Origin: Undibacterium sp. CCC3.4 | Lineage (GTDB): Bacteria; Pseudomonadota; Gammaproteobacteria; Burkholderiales; Burkholderiaceae_D | NCBI RefSeq assembly: GCF_034347425.1 | Contig: NZ_CP133779.1 | Coordinates: 1,178,001-1,242,000 of the forward strand | Length of the DNA stretch: 64,000 nt | Direction of reading: 5' to 3' | In this document: positions 62,406-64,000 of the stretch, one piece after another | Layout: the number at the start of each line of letters is the position of its first letter | How positions within the stretch are numbered: the first letter of the stretch is position 1 | Program-made: the position numbers and the translations under genes | Notes under the pieces: model-generated | Told to the model about the DNA's origin: nothing | Seen by the model: only the letters and a program-made list of their open reading frames with translations | Database searches by the model: none

Positions 62406-64000
62406 ATGAATAACTTTCGATGTCTTCCTGTTTTAACTTTATTGCCTGTTTCACTGGCATTCATGCTGGCTGGCTGCGGAGGAAGCACCAGCTCGGTCGC
62501 TCTGGTACCAGTACCTGTGCCGGTATCTATTTCCGCGCCAACTGGACTCGGCTATGTGGATGCAGCGCCCGTTCAAGATACGAGCAAAGTCTTACCCTAT
62601 GTGAACTACGCATACACCAACCAGCGTGGATATGCCCAATATGCTACGGCAGACACCAATGCCGGCGTGCGCGTGGTAGCTGGTTTTCTGAGTCTTTGGA
62701 CGCCAAGCACTTTACTTGTTGATGCCGGTGCGTCTGCGCCAGCGGTCGGTAGTTTTCCAGCTGTTACCACATCAACTTGGAAAGGCCTTCCCGGCGATCC
62801 TAGCGATGGTAAGAAAACCAATTCAGCTATTCTCGATGCGAATATTCAGTATGTGATCAATGCAACCGCCAGCCGAACTGCTGATCAAGCAACGGCCGCA
62901 TACTTAGATGATCGTCGCAATAAAGGCTACAGTGTTGCCGACGGTATGGGACCGTTAACCACCGTCTGGCGAACTGCCACCGGTCAAACTACCTCGATTA
63001 CCAGCGTCGCTGCCGATGCGGCAACGGTTCTGTATAACGACTCCGGCAACAATCTGGGGGTTGGTTCTTCTGCTGGAAATACAAGTTTTGGAACCGTGGT
63101 TGACTTCCTCAACAGTCCGGCCTTCGGCTCCACCGAGCCGGCCAAACGGTTTTTTAAATATGCACGTCCTTGGCGTTGGTCCGGCAGTGTCGCCCTGCTG
63201 CCAACTCTGGTTCCCGCGGTATCGACTACGCCGACAACGGATGGTGGCTTCATCAGTGGACATTCGGCCGAAGCGATGCGTGACGCCTTGATGATGGCAT
63301 ATGTCGTACCCGAGCGTTTTCAAGAGATGTTGTCGCGTGCATTAGAGTTAGGCGAAAATCGAATTTATGCTGGCATGCATTCGCCATTAGATGTCATTGG
63401 TGGGCGCATACAAGCGCAAGCAGTCATTACCGCTGCACTGTATGCCAATTCTGTCCAGTCAACGAGTAATCCTGACGGCAGCACAAGCACAGTGCCTGAT
63501 ATGCGTAACAAAGCTTATGCGCAGGCACACTCAAGCTTGATGACAGCTGCTGGCGTAGCGGATCAAGCCGCTTTTACTGCCTTTGCACATTCCGGCACTG
63601 CAGCAAATGATCGTTTTTCAAGCTGGTCGACTAATCAGGCTAATTATTTGCGTCGGTTGACATATGGCTTCAGCCAGATCGGCGATGCCAAGCAAGCGGC
63701 TGTCGTTCCTATGGGCGCAGAATTGCTGCTTGAAACTCGCCTGCCTTATTTAACTGCAGCACAGCGTCGTGTCGTGTTAAAAAGTACGGCACTGGCATCG
63801 GGTTATCCGGTCATGGATGATGCAGAGGGATGGGGGCGTCTCAATTTGTTCGCGGCGGCGGACGGCTACGGCAATTTCAACGGTGATGTCAGTGTAACGA
63901 TGGACGCGGCACAAGGTGGATTTAATGCACTCGACAGCTGGAAAAATAATATTGCCGGCGCAGGTATGCTGATGCTTAATGGCACAGGAAAACTCCATTT
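62406..64000 (+). CDS. PAP2 / class A acid phosphatase-like lipoprotein, partial
   Basis: The gene starts at ATG 62406 and runs off the window after about 531 codons. The lipobox is FMLAGC (Cys about 24), followed by a Val/Pro-rich linker. The three phosphatase motifs are intact and in order: K247-x6-R254-P255 (KRFFKYARP), S284-G-H286 (FISGHSAE) and R319-x5-H325-x3-D329 (RIYAGMHSPLD). After the phosphatase domain comes 'GWGRLNLFAAADGYGNFNGD' and a Gly/Asn-rich start of a beta-structured region (GAGMLMLNGTGKL) resembling autotransporter-associated repeats. The rest lies outside the window. It is an exported phosphomonoesterase or lipid phosphatase. Confidence 0.85.
   Translation, partial: MNNFRCLPVLTLLPVSLAFMLAGCGGSTSSVALVPVPVPVSISAPTGLGYVDAAPVQDTSKVLPYVNYAYTNQRGYAQYATADTNAGVRVVAGFLSLWTPSTLLVDAGASAPAVGSFPAVTTSTWKGLPGDPSDGKKTNSAILDANIQYVINATASRTADQATAAYLDDRRNKGYSVADGMGPLTTVWRTATGQTTSITSVAADAATVLYNDSGNNLGVGSSAGNTSFGTVVDFLNSPAFGSTEPAKRFFKYARPWRWSGSVALLPTLVPAVSTTPTTDGGFISGHSAEAMRDALMMAYVVPERFQEMLSRALELGENRIYAGMHSPLDVIGGRIQAQAVITAALYANSVQSTSNPDGSTSTVPDMRNKAYAQAHSSLMTAAGVADQAAFTAFAHSGTAANDRFSSWSTNQANYLRRLTYGFSQIGDAKQAAVVPMGAELLLETRLPYLTAAQRRVVLKSTALASGYPVMDDAEGWGRLNLFAAADGYGNFNGDVSVTMDAAQGGFNALDSWKNNIAGAGMLMLNGTGKLH

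Overview
The window is a chromosomal segment of a Betaproteobacterium, most likely Burkholderiales/Oxalobacteraceae (Undibacterium/Janthinobacterium-like). This is inferred from the rsmB-DUF4390-ntrY-ntrX order, the small DUF3567 and DUF1840 proteins, and the rpmH-rnpA-yidD-yidC-mnmE block lying back to back with dnaA-dnaN-gyrB. That last block is the usual chromosome replication-origin neighbourhood. No rRNA, tRNA, CRISPR array or prophage was recognised.

Layout: 1-7.6 kb holds the 3' end of comM, a DUF2076 protein, a DUF1800/DUF1501 secreted pair, a membrane sensor kinase and small envelope proteins. A 579-bp gene-free stretch (7.6-8.2 kb) carries a nested inverted-repeat, MITE-like element. 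8.2-11.1 kb has an EamA transporter, a lipoprotein, DUF1840 and an alpha/beta hydrolase. 11.3-16.9 kb is rsmB, DUF4390, ntrY, a short ntrX and a P-loop-less CobW-like remnant. 17.0-21.1 kb has DUF3567, xdhC overlapping an adenine deaminase gene, an HDOD protein and a hypothetical protein. A porin follows.

22.3-27.9 kb is a complete urate-to-glyoxylate (ureide) catabolic cluster arranged divergently around a GntR/FCD regulator. uraD and puuE are on the minus strand; uraH, puuD, alc and allA are on the plus strand. Two identical 12-bp palindromes in the divergent region are the likely operators. Together with xdhC, the adenine deaminase and the BMP-type nucleoside/purine ABC importer at 40.5-45.3 kb, this suggests a purine-scavenging organism. 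Directly after allA come three tandem minus-strand small RNA genes carrying repeated anti-Shine-Dalgarno motifs.

29-34.6 kb encodes an M20 amidohydrolase, a ClpP2-like protease, a chemoreceptor with a C-terminal CheR/CheB tether, a small PstS-like periplasmic protein and a porin. Two near-identical 1419-bp IS4-family elements (34.8-36.3 kb, minus; 60.8-62.2 kb, plus) both sit inside rho-independent terminator hairpins, each with a 12-bp target duplication and each in the same orientation relative to the gene whose terminator was hit. 36.3-47.0 kb carries a metallophosphoesterase, a serine hydrolase, a glycerate kinase, the ABC importer, a LysR regulator and a glutamine amidotransferase. 47.2-50.6 kb looks like accessory DNA: an isolated GH28 polygalacturonase, a chimeric antitoxin/mnmE fragment, an intact antitoxin and a toxin gene broken by a stop codon.

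50.7-60.7 kb is the conserved origin region. After the second IS copy the window ends inside a PAP2 (class A acid phosphatase-like) lipoprotein gene.
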